This document shows, piece after piece, positions 6,102 through 12,824 of a stretch of 19,439 nucleotides of DNA (its first letter is position 1; each line of letters starts with the position of its first letter). The stretch is from the NCBI GenBank assembly GCA_041694275.1, contig JASMTQ010000083.1:1-19439 (forward strand), read 5' to 3'. The position numbers and the translations under genes were made by a program. The notes under the pieces are model-generated. The model did not search any database and had not been told where the DNA came from. It was given only the letters and a program-made list of their open reading frames with translations. This DNA is from M55B118 sp041694275. Lineage in GTDB: Bacteria; Bacillota_I; Bacilli_A; Izemoplasmatales; Izemoplasmataceae.

Positions 6102-6971
6102 TCAGATGTCGATGCCAAAGGCGATTCTTAACAAGGAGCCCACAAGAAAAGAAAATGCGGCGACCCCCATGCTGATGGTGGCCATTTGCAAAAATCTTTT
6201 TTTGAAGCTCAGATTGAGGGCAACGGACATGTAGTAGTTGAAAATGAAGATAATGAATAGCGCGGACGCAAGCATGATCGCAAGAGATATCTTGGGATCA
6301 TCGAGAAGAAGGTAGGGGAGAATCAAAACCGCAACCACGATAACATACGCACTGCCTGTATAAAAACTTGACTTGAGCGCATCCTCTCTTCCATCCGCTT
6401 TGGTTGAAAGGTACTCACTCGCCGCCATGGAAAGCGACGCCGCAATTCCCGTGATGAGGCCTGAAAGCGAAATGATTTTAGGATCCGAGACCGCAAAGCT
6501 GAGTCCGGCGAGCGCCCCTGTAAGTTCAACCAGGGCGTCGTTCAGACCAAGGACCATGGACCGCACGTATTTGAGGCGGTCCTCATCAAGGGTATCAAGC
6601 AGCTCTTTTTCGTGGGTTTCTTCTTCTTTCTCAACGCGTTTTGCCTCGGGAACTTCATCGCTGATGGCACTGTAGGTTTTCTGAGCGAAATCTTCCCCAC
6701 GTTCCATGAACCTGAGGACGAATGTGATACCTAAAATCAGACTCAGAAATTTATACCGCCAGATTTTAAAGCGTCTTGGTTTTACTTTAACACCTGTATA
6801 GGTTTCCCAGGTATCCGCATGCTCTTTTTCCTGTTTGGCAATGGACATAATGACTTTTTTATTGTGGGGATCTTTCACTTTTTTCGCAATCGCGGAATAA
6901 ATGTGGTATTCCGTGATTTCACTGCGCTGCATTTCAAGCAATGTGTTTTTTGTGCTTTCACTTATAGCCAT
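6102..6971 (-). CDS. CCC1/VIT1-family metal transporter with N-terminal ferritin-like domain
   Basis: Probably moves iron or manganese across the membrane and senses or binds metal through its soluble part. Residues 1-65 and the helices around 87-125 form a rubrerythrin/ferritin-like region with ligand-type residues in EITEYHIY (Glu18/21), KQEKEHAD (Glu48, His51), MERGEDFA (Glu90/93) and EEETHEKE (Glu118/His120). The C-terminal half (136-289) is the VIT1/CCC1 domain with GLNDALVELTGALAG and about five hydrophobic segments. This two-part layout is known from membrane-bound ferritin/CCC1 (MbfA-like) proteins, which export iron. GGAGGG precedes the ATG. It leads a two-gene operon with the phosphodiesterase and has a promoter at 7002-7030. 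Confidence 0.9.
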   Translation of the reverse strand: MAISESTKNTLLEMQRSEITEYHIYSAIAKKVKDPHNKKVIMSIAKQEKEHADTWETYTGVKVKPRRFKIWRYKFLSLILGITFVLRFMERGEDFAQKTYSAISDEVPEAKRVEKEEETHEKELLDTLDEDRLKYVRSMVLGLNDALVELTGALAGLSFAVSDPKIISLSGLITGIAASLSMAASEYLSTKADGREDALKSSFYTGSAYVIVVAVLILPYLLLDDPKISLAIMLASALFIIFIFNYYMSVALNLSFKKRFLQMATISMGVAAFSFLVGSLLRIAFGIDI

Positions 6972-6996
6972 GGGTTCCCTCCAAAATGTATCATTA

Positions 6997-7020
6997 CATT
7001 CATTTTATAACGCATGAATG
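6997..7020. promoter_or_regulatory. Candidate operator dyad over the metal transporter promoter
   Basis: A perfect 7-bp inverted repeat, CATTCAT (6997-7003) and ATGAATG (7014-7020), with a 10-nt spacer. It overlaps the -10 region of the transporter promoter. The placement suits a metal-responsive repressor, but I cannot match it to a specific regulator box. Confidence 0.4.
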
Positions 7021-7030
7021 AATTTTACAA
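7002..7030 (-). promoter_or_regulatory. Promoter of the CCC1/phosphodiesterase operon
   Basis: On the minus strand, TTGTAA (7025-7030) is separated by 17 nt from TAAAAT (7002-7007). An alternative -10, TATAAA, is shifted by 2 nt. Confidence 0.55.
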
Positions 7031-7057
7031 TCTGTGTTTTATGAGGATTTTTGATAT

Positions 7058-7063
7058 ACTTGG
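7058..7063 (+). promoter_or_regulatory. Possible -10 of the glycerate kinase gene (approximate position)
   Basis: The plus strand reads TTTTTGATATACTTGG about 20 nt before the ATG at 7079; TATACT is a good -10, but no clear -35 is found 16-18 nt upstream. Confidence 0.4.
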
Positions 7064-7078
7064 AAGTGAGGTGACCAT

Positions 7079-8203
7079 ATGAACATACTGATTGCGATTG
7101 ATTCCTTCAAAGGCTCCTTGTCTTCCAAACAGGCAAACCACGCGGTTAAAAAAGCGTTTGAAAACACCATGAACGTGCGCGCGACGTCTCTGCCGCTTGC
7201 CGATGGGGGAGAAGGGACGATTGACGCTTTGAAAGACGTTTTAAAAGGTCGTATGGAATTAATAGACGCCCATGACAGTCTCATGAGGATAAACAAACAC
7301 AGAATGCTTTATTTTTCAAAAGACTCCGTTCTTATTGAACTCGCAGAAACCGCGGGACTGAGTGCACTTGAAAACAACGAGAAAAATCCGTTGTTCACAA
7401 GCACCTATGGTGTGGGCGAACAATTCAAAAGCGCCGTAGATGCCGGGGCCAAACACGTCTATATCGGCATAGGCGGAAGTTCGACCAACGATGGAGGCAT
7501 AGGCTTTTTAAATGCACTCGGTGTCACGTTCATGAATGAAGATAACGAACCGCTTCTTCCTACAGGCGCTTCTCTTAACCACATACACTCGGTTCAAAAC
7601 AAAGAGGAATTGAAAAAATATGAAGGGGTTAAAATCACGCTCCTTTGTGATGTCAATAATCCACTGACAGGCATGAACGGAGCCGCGCACATTTATGCCC
7701 CTCAAAAAGGCGCAAGCGATGAAGACGTCTTACTGCTTGACGAAGGGCTCAAACATTATGCGGATGTCCTCTTTATGAAAGATTCTGTGAGCCACTTGCC
7801 TGGCATGGGCGCCGCGGGAGGGTTTCCCTTATCCCTTATGCATTTTTTTAACGCTGAGATTAAAAGTGGCTTTGATGTCTTAGGTGAACTGACAAATCTT
7901 GAAAAGCTTGTGGCAGGCGCTGATCTGGTCATTACCGGCGAAGGCTCGATTGACGCCTCTTCACTTAATGAGAAGGCCCCCTACAAACTCGCGAAACTGG
8001 CAAAAAAACACAAAAAGAGTGTTTACGCTTTTACCGGTGCCTTCAACGATGTTGAAAACCGGCATCTCTATCCCTTTGACGAGATTTATCCTATTAAAAG
8101 CGCCGCTTTGACACTTGAAGAGGCCATGAAGGTGGAAAATGCGAAGAAAAGCCTCTACAATGCCGCAGAAAGAGCCGCAACCCTTCTCAACAAAACTCCG
8201 TGA
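7079..8203 (+). CDS. glxK: Glycerate kinase (GlxK/GarK family)
   Basis: Phosphorylates D-glycerate with ATP, feeding it into lower glycolysis (family product usually 2-phosphoglycerate). The 374-aa length matches the family. Motifs are the N-terminal IDSFKGSLSS (7-16), LPLADGGEGT, the glycine-rich GIGGSSTNDGGIG (about 129-141), GAAGGFP and DLVITGEGSID (the family usually has TGEGRID). The ATG has GAGGTG upstream at good spacing. The gene is monocistronic: divergent from the metal transporter and convergent with the DUF438 gene, sharing the terminator at 8222-8247. No other glycerate or glyoxylate pathway gene is nearby. An 11-bp tandem duplication covers its stop codon (8198-8219). Confidence 0.93.
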   Translation: MNILIAIDSFKGSLSSKQANHAVKKAFENTMNVRATSLPLADGGEGTIDALKDVLKGRMELIDAHDSLMRINKHRMLYFSKDSVLIELAETAGLSALENNEKNPLFTSTYGVGEQFKSAVDAGAKHVYIGIGGSSTNDGGIGFLNALGVTFMNEDNEPLLPTGASLNHIHSVQNKEELKKYEGVKITLLCDVNNPLTGMNGAAHIYAPQKGASDEDVLLLDEGLKHYADVLFMKDSVSHLPGMGAAGGFPLSLMHFFNAEIKSGFDVLGELTNLEKLVAGADLVITGEGSIDASSLNEKAPYKLAKLAKKHKKSVYAFTGAFNDVENRHLYPFDEIYPIKSAALTLEEAMKVENAKKSLYNAAERAATLLNKTP

Positions 8204-8219
8204 AACATCCGTGAAACAT
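8198..8219 (+). repeat. 11-bp tandem duplication across the glxK stop codon
   Basis: CCGTGAAACAT occurs twice in succession (8198-8208 and 8209-8219). The first copy contains the TGA stop; the second is untranslated and carries the same TGA. Confidence 0.9.
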
Positions 8220-8221
8220 TA

Positions 8222-8247
8222 AAAAAGAGGTCATTCGACCTCTTTTT
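8222..8247. terminator. Bidirectional terminator between glxK and the DUF438 gene
   Basis: Perfect 11-bp stem AAAAAGAGGTC/GACCTCTTTTT (8222-8232, 8237-8247) with loop ATTC, carrying A-run and T-run on either side so it works for both convergent genes. It touches the DUF438 stop codon (8247-8249). Confidence 0.92.
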
Positions 8248-9440
8248 CAGTCCCAGTCAAGCAGACGCTTTTCACCTTTCAGATTGCGAATGTCGGTGAC
8301 GTCCTGTGATACTTCAAGCACGCCTTCATAATTTCCTGAATCATCGCGTATGGCAAAATAGCGAATGTATAGGAAAGTGCCTTTGAAATCAATCCAGAAA
8401 TCGGCGGTATCCTTGGATCCGTCCTTGAACGCCGTTACGATTTTTTCAACTGTTTTCACGCTTTTTGGGGGATGGCAGTGTTTGACGAGTCTTCCTATGA
8501 TTGAAGGACTCCTTGGAAAATGCCGGTCGCTTTTGTTGTTGAAATACTGTACTTTGTCATGTTTGTCGACATAGGTAATATCAAGGGGAAGATGGGAGAA
8601 AATCAAAGTGAGCTGTTTGAAAGAAAGGGTGCCTGTACTGCTTTTGTAAAGCCCGTCTTCAAAGGTTGAAGCTTTTTCCTTTTTTAGTTTGGGCGGGGTT
8701 CTTTCAATGAACGTGAATCCATAATCGAAGGATTCTTCATACATGGCGTCCATGGTGTTTTCATCGAGAACTTTGATCGCAACTGGGAAAAGGATGAGTT
8801 GCTCTTTTTGCATGATTCCGTATACCAGGTAATAAAAATCCCCCAGCATGGATTTGAACGCTTTGATATCAAGGGGGGGCTTATCCAGAGCTTTGAGAAT
8901 TTTTTTAAGAAGGGCTCTGGCATCGTCGTGAAGCGCCCACATGACCGTAAGCGGATTGGTCGAGGGCAGTTTCTCTTCAAGTCTTGGAAAGAGGATATTT
9001 TCCTTTTTCTGGTACTTTCTTTCCAGAAGCATCAGTTTTTCAAAGTCTTTGGTGATACGTTCCCTGTTGGCCTCAATTGCTTCACTGTCCCCTTTGAAAT
9101 ACGCCTTCATGGTCTTTAGATGGTCCGTGATGGCTTCGTTTTCACTGATCAAAGCATCAAAGAACGGATGGTCGTGCGCCTTCACTTCATAGCGTTCAAG
9201 GCCCTCTTTGAAGGCATTCACGAACTTGTTGGCGTTTTTCTTGATGGTTTTTACGGATGCGTTTGAGTGCGCACCATAAAGATTGACATGAAAAAGGTCA
9301 ATCGGTCTTATGTCCTGTACGGTGTCCTTGTAGGTTTCATAGATGTTTCTTTTTTCATGTTTTTCCTCCGCTTTCAAAAGTTCGTCCATGAAGGCGTCAA
9401 GGCGTTTTATTTTAGCTTCGTCCTTGTTCAGGTATTCCAT
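8247..9440 (-). CDS. DUF438 / hemerythrin-like / PAS sensor protein
   Basis: A 397-aa cytoplasmic protein with three parts: an N-terminal DUF438 region (1-80), a hemerythrin-like HHE helix bundle (about 85-225) and a PAS domain (about 285-390). Candidate iron ligands are His91 (HDHPFF), His107, Glu147 (KKENILFP), His171 (WALHDDARALL) and Glu213 (KEQLILFP). The PAS segment has the family signature FPRSPSIIGRLVKHCHPPKSV and ends ...LKGEKRLLDW. Family members are thought to sense oxygen, NO or redox state; no output domain (kinase, HTH, GGDEF) is present, so its partner is unknown. AAAGGAGG lies 6 nt before the ATG, and it follows the EamA transporter by 12 nt, so the two are co-transcribed. Confidence 0.9.
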   Translation of the reverse strand: MEYLNKDEAKIKRLDAFMDELLKAEEKHEKRNIYETYKDTVQDIRPIDLFHVNLYGAHSNASVKTIKKNANKFVNAFKEGLERYEVKAHDHPFFDALISENEAITDHLKTMKAYFKGDSEAIEANRERITKDFEKLMLLERKYQKKENILFPRLEEKLPSTNPLTVMWALHDDARALLKKILKALDKPPLDIKAFKSMLGDFYYLVYGIMQKEQLILFPVAIKVLDENTMDAMYEESFDYGFTFIERTPPKLKKEKASTFEDGLYKSSTGTLSFKQLTLIFSHLPLDITYVDKHDKVQYFNNKSDRHFPRSPSIIGRLVKHCHPPKSVKTVEKIVTAFKDGSKDTADFWIDFKGTFLYIRYFAIRDDSGNYEGVLEVSQDVTDIRNLKGEKRLLDWD

Positions 9441-9452
9441 GGGAATCCTCCT

Positions 9453-10382
9453 TTATTTCTGTTTATTGAAAAGCATGGCTTTCTTCCGGTTGATTCTGTT
9501 GTAACGAACGGTGCCATAAACACCGACAATGATGAGTGACGCTCCGACGTAGTGATACCATAATATGGCTTCACTGAGAAAGAGTGCTCCCGCGACGACG
9601 GCGACGACCGTGGCCAGATTCGAGTATACGCTTATGACGTGGGCTTCGAGTTTTCCAAGCGCAAAATTGACAAGGAAAAAGCCACCAATACTCGCAATGA
9701 CACCAAGGTATAGAATCGGCAGCAAAAGATCAGGGTGTCTCAGGTTCGTCGCATAGATTTCAATGGTGCCATTGAAGGCAAGTTCAACAAGGTAAAACAG
9801 ATTAAACGTAACAGCCCCAAGCAGCATCATGAAATACGTGATTTCATGGGGCCTTAGAGTCTTGGAGGCGTTTCTTGAAGCGATGTTGTAAAGGGCTGCG
9901 GAGATAATGGCCCCAAGCAGTAAAAGAAATCCAATCCACTGGATGTCTATGGAGGACCCCATTTTGAAGAGTTGGATGAAAATGATGCCAAACACACTGA
10001 GCCCAATGAAGAAAAACTGGATTTTTGCGGGTTTTTCTCTTAAAATCAGGCTTCCGAAAATGGATGTGAATATCGGAATCAATGCGATCATCATGCCGGC
10101 TTCCGCGCTTGTGATTTTATCCAGCCCATAGGTTTCCAGTACGAAATAAAGCACCGGTTGGAAAAGCGCAACGATGAAAAGCATCTTGAGATCGGCTTTT
10201 TGGAAACGGATGGTTACAAGCTTGAGCCTTCTGATGATTTCAAAAAAAACGATCGCCGTCAAAAACCGGTAGGCGATGAGTCCCATGGGACTCACTAGAT
10301 CAAGCGCTTTTTTTGAAAACATGAAGGTGAACCCGAAAATAAGTGCGAAACCGGCAGCTGCAAAATGCGCTTTTTTGTCCAT
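9453..10382 (-). CDS. EamA/DMT-superfamily transporter
   Basis: A 309-aa integral membrane protein with ten predicted hydrophobic helices arranged as two EamA repeats (about 5-135 and 150-295). Typical features are GFTFMFSKKAL near the start, the helix MIALIPIFTSIFGSLILREKP at the end of repeat one and ATVVAVVAGALFLSEA in repeat two. DMT transporters export or import small metabolites such as amino acids; the substrate cannot be read from sequence. The ATG at 10382 has only a weak, distant site (GAGG, 12 nt). It is divergent from the lipoprotein protease and leads a two-gene operon with the DUF438 protein. Confidence 0.92.
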   Translation of the reverse strand: MDKKAHFAAAGFALIFGFTFMFSKKALDLVSPMGLIAYRFLTAIVFFEIIRRLKLVTIRFQKADLKMLFIVALFQPVLYFVLETYGLDKITSAEAGMMIALIPIFTSIFGSLILREKPAKIQFFFIGLSVFGIIFIQLFKMGSSIDIQWIGFLLLLGAIISAALYNIASRNASKTLRPHEITYFMMLLGAVTFNLFYLVELAFNGTIEIYATNLRHPDLLLPILYLGVIASIGGFFLVNFALGKLEAHVISVYSNLATVVAVVAGALFLSEAILWYHYVGASLIIVGVYGTVRYNRINRKKAMLFNKQK

Positions 10383-10445
10383 GTTGAACCACGTCCTCTG
10401 TCAATGAAAATGATGCATTCATGATTGAATTTTGAATTATGTCTT

Positions 10446-10451
10446 TATAAT
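10446..10451 (+). promoter_or_regulatory. Probable -10 of the lipoprotein protease gene
   Basis: A consensus TATAAT at 10446-10451 lies 50 nt before the ATG. The -35 is unclear; upstream is ATGCATTCATGATTG (10413-10427). A second candidate -10 is TATTAT at 10467-10472 with TTTATA 17 nt before it. The 119-nt divergent region 10383-10501 also must hold the EamA promoter, for which I see only weak candidates. Confidence 0.45.
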
Positions 10452-10501
10452 TGTATGAATGTTAGGTATTATATTAAGATACGACTTTTAAAAGGAGCTA
10501 G

Positions 10502-11431
10502 ATGATGAAAAAATTAAATGTACTGATGCTTGTGCTTATGAGTAGCCTGGTTTTAAGCGCATGCAGTGAAGAAACCGCCAATCATGAACTTACCCTCGTT
10601 GTCGATGGCGAAACCTACCTGGAAGAAACCGTTGACGCTGATGGGTTTATTCCAGAAACCATCCCGGAGCATGATTCTCTATCGTTCAAAGCGTGGACAC
10701 TCGATGAGGCGGGGAAGATTCCTGCAGGGTTTCCGCTTTATCTTTCAACCGATACAACGCTTTACGCTCAGTTTGAAACGCCCAGTAACGAAAGCGATGA
10801 CATCCTTGCAATACTTGAAAGGGCCAAGCGTTTCACACCCATGATCGATTCTTACAACAACGGCGTGCTTGAAAGCGGCGGTTCAGGGGTCGTCTATAAG
10901 AAAGAAGGCAATACTTACTACCTGCTCACCAATCAGCATGTCGTCGATGGCTACAGTGAAGACGATTTTGAATTGACGTTTTTTATGGACACTGAACAGG
11001 TTATTGAAAAAGGCACTGTCTCCCTGCATGGAACAAGTGTAACCCATGATCTGGCTGTCATGACGTTTGAGAGTTCGATGGACATTCCAGTTGCAGAGTT
11101 CGCCGACAGCCTTTTATTGAAACCAGGTCAGACGGTCTACGCTCTTGGCAGTCCTCTTGATCTGCCAAACACGCTCACCATGGGCATCATCAGTGCCACC
11201 AATAGAGCGATGAGTGATGAATACGGTATGAACACGACAACCATCCAGCATACGGCAAGCATCAACGCGGGCAACTCCGGGGGCGCTTTGGTGAATGAAG
11301 CGGGTGAAGTTGTTGGCATCAATGTCATGAGTTATGTGGACGAATACGTCGGTGAAGGGATTGAAGGGCTTCATTTCGCTGTCCAGTCGAATGTAGTTGA
11401 AAGTGTGCTGCCTTCACTTGAAGATGAATAA
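10502..11431 (+). CDS. Lipoprotein trypsin-like (S1C/HtrA-type) serine protease with an InlB-like repeat
   Basis: A surface-attached serine protease of 309 aa. The signal sequence ends in the lipobox LSAC, with Cys21 as the lipidated residue. Residues about 28-92 resemble a single InlB B-repeat/Flg_new beta module (VDGETYLEETVDADG ... FKAWTLDEAGK ... TTLYAQF). The protease domain (about 105-305) carries the full triad: His146 in TNQHVVDG, Asp183 in THDLAVM, Ser259 in NAGNSGGAL. There is no C-terminal PDZ domain, so it is not a standard HtrA/DegP. AAAGGAG lies just before two adjacent ATG codons (10502 and 10505); either could start it. Likely role is surface protein quality control or processing; the target is unknown. 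Confidence 0.9.
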   Translation: MMKKLNVLMLVLMSSLVLSACSEETANHELTLVVDGETYLEETVDADGFIPETIPEHDSLSFKAWTLDEAGKIPAGFPLYLSTDTTLYAQFETPSNESDDILAILERAKRFTPMIDSYNNGVLESGGSGVVYKKEGNTYYLLTNQHVVDGYSEDDFELTFFMDTEQVIEKGTVSLHGTSVTHDLAVMTFESSMDIPVAEFADSLLLKPGQTVYALGSPLDLPNTLTMGIISATNRAMSDEYGMNTTTIQHTASINAGNSGGALVNEAGEVVGINVMSYVDEYVGEGIEGLHFAVQSNVVESVLPSLEDE

Positions 11432-11459
11432 AAAAAGGGGGTTTATACTCCTTTTTTTT
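11430..11459. terminator. Bidirectional terminator between protease and small membrane protein
   Basis: A7GGGG (11430-11440) pairs with CTCCT7 (11448-11458), one G-U pair included, with a 7-nt loop. A- and T-runs flank both sides. It overlaps the stop codons of both convergent genes. Confidence 0.88.
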
Positions 11460-11784
11460 ATAGAATCTGAAGCGCGACAAGCGTGATTGCGATGACGCTC
11501 CCAACGATGATGAACGAAAAGGAAAAACTCATCAGGAAAAGATCGTCCTTTATGAATTCACTGAGCCTTTTAAGATCATGCCCTCTTCTTTTCGCCTGGT
11601 AATATGGATGAATAATAAGAACCAACAACACAAGAAATATGATCGACGCCATCAAAAAATCCCCACCAAGCAGTCTTTCAATGAAGACAAGCGTTGTGAA
11701 GATGAACATATTGGCCCCAATCATGATGGATGTGATATATAAAATGGAATGGTCTTCGAAACGTTCTCTAGGATTTTTTCGCAT
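11458..11784 (-). CDS. Small integral membrane protein, unknown function
   Basis: A 108-aa protein not recognised as a named family. It has a charged N-terminus (MRKNPRERFEDH) and three hydrophobic segments at about 14-36, 43-60 and 82-107, with a basic cytoplasmic-looking loop (AKRRGHDLKRL) between the second and third. GAGGTG lies 6 nt before the ATG. It starts 12 nt after the TetR gene stop, so it is probably co-transcribed with and controlled by that regulator. The absence of conserved polar motifs gives no hint of substrate; a small membrane accessory protein is as much as can be said. Confidence 0.75.
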   Translation of the reverse strand: MRKNPRERFEDHSILYITSIMIGANMFIFTTLVFIERLLGGDFLMASIIFLVLLVLIIHPYYQAKRRGHDLKRLSEFIKDDLFLMSFSFSFIIVGSVIAITLVALQIL

Positions 11785-11796
11785 GGGTTCACCTCG

Positions 11797-12366
11797 TTAC
11801 TTAAGACTCTTTATCGCTGATACGATCAAGTGGGAATAGGTTTTGACAATGGACGCTTTTTCGGTTTCATCAAGCGTATGGAATGGCACTTCACTCGGAA
11901 TGAGCACATAACTTAAGAGCGTGCCCACGATCATACGGCTGATCGCTTCGACATGGTTTTTTTGGTTCACATGGATCAGGTGGGTCCTGACAATGGTTTT
12001 CAGCCGGGTTTCGACATACTTGTCAAAATGCAGATCCTGAGGAATCGTATCTGTGAGACTTTCTCTGATTAGAAGCCTGATAAAGGCAATTTGTCTGCTC
12101 ATGCGTTCAAGGCGGTTTTCCATCAATCTTGGAATGAACTCGTCGCTATCTGTGAAGGGATCGATGGGCGTATCTTCCATTGATAGATTCAAATATTTTC
12201 TGAGTGTCGCTTCAAAAAGCGCCTTCTTGGTGGAAAATTTTCTATACACGGTGACTTCTGCGACCTCTGCCTTGCTTGCAATGGCCTTGGTGGTAGTCTT
12301 TTGATACCCAAATTCCTTGAAGACCTCAAGACTTGCGTTCAATATTCGATTGGTGGTGTCGCGCAT
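11797..12366 (-). CDS. TetR-family transcriptional regulator
   Basis: A 189-aa repressor-type protein. The N-terminal TetR DNA-binding domain is clear: ILNASLEVFKEFGYQKTTTKAIASKAEVAEVTVYRKFSTKKALFEA is spread over residues 8-53, with the recognition helix around 34-43. The C-terminal ligand domain (about 60-189) is variable as usual, so the inducer is unknown. AAGGAGGGG lies about 5 nt before the ATG. A 21-bp dyad at 12400-12420 just upstream is a good candidate for its own operator. It is followed by a small membrane protein gene with a 12-nt gap, and preceded by another small membrane protein, both possible targets. Confidence 0.92.
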   Translation of the reverse strand: MRDTTNRILNASLEVFKEFGYQKTTTKAIASKAEVAEVTVYRKFSTKKALFEATLRKYLNLSMEDTPIDPFTDSDEFIPRLMENRLERMSRQIAFIRLLIRESLTDTIPQDLHFDKYVETRLKTIVRTHLIHVNQKNHVEAISRMIVGTLLSYVLIPSEVPFHTLDETEKASIVKTYSHLIVSAIKSLK

Positions 12367-12399
12367 TGGGACCCCTCCTTGAGAAGCGTTTTAATGGGG

Positions 12400-12420
12400 T
12401 TATAATGTTTCAAATTATAA
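12400..12420. promoter_or_regulatory. Candidate TetR operator (21-bp dyad)
   Basis: TTATAAT (12400-12406) and ATTATAA (12414-12420) form a perfect 7-bp inverted repeat around a 7-nt spacer. It lies 34 nt upstream of the TetR ATG and contains -10-like hexamers on both strands. Size and placement suit autoregulation, but the sequence is AT-rich and simple. Confidence 0.45.
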
Positions 12421-12422
12421 GC

Positions 12423-12707
12423 TTACCAGCGTTTTGGCTTTTCTTCACGCTTGTTTTTGGCTTTTACATAAGCGACGAAAAAGTCCACAAAACTGACCTG
12501 ATAGAAGACAAATGTGGCATACATACTGTATTCGGCGATTAACCCAGGCCCCACGTTGAAGGATATGGTCATCGCTGTAAACGCGAATGCCAGTAGTAAA
12601 ATAGGAACCATGTAGGCACGGGCCGGATTCTGCTCAACCATTCTGTCCATGATCTTGATGGATATGAACAAGGCGATGATGGTAATGATGATGACGATGG
12701 CTATCAT
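12423..12707 (-). CDS. Small three-helix membrane protein, unknown function
   Basis: A 94-aa protein of no family I recognise. It has hydrophobic segments at about 2-18, 32-52 and 58-80 and a strongly basic tail (KAKNKREEKPKRW). A weak AAGGGTG lies 5 nt before the ATG, but a good promoter at 12735-12763 supports it as a real gene. It ends 56 nt upstream of the TetR start, with the dyad at 12400-12420 in the gap, so it may be read into TetR or be separately transcribed. Confidence 0.7.
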   Translation of the reverse strand: MIAIVIIITIIALFISIKIMDRMVEQNPARAYMVPILLLAFAFTAMTISFNVGPGLIAEYSMYATFVFYQVSFVDFFVAYVKAKNKREEKPKRW

Positions 12708-12734
12708 AAAAACACCCTTTCACAATTTCACCAT

Positions 12735-12763
12735 ATTGTATCATGAAGCCTTCTTTAAGTGAA
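12735..12763 (-). promoter_or_regulatory. Promoter of the small membrane protein/TetR cluster
   Basis: On the minus strand, TTCACT (12758-12763) is separated by 17 nt from an extended -10, TGATACAAT (-10 at 12735-12740). The same GGTTCACTT context is seen at the aminopeptidase promoter. Confidence 0.7.
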
Positions 12764-12824
12764 CCGGTTGGCGCAAATATATGTTTAGCCTCAGAGATAT
12801 GCCCACCTTGCAGGCGCAAACGTC

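Noticed and set aside
12708..12824. A c-di-GMP riboswitch downstream of the diguanylate cyclase
   Set aside because: The core motifs of the c-di-GMP-I and -II classes could not be found on either strand.
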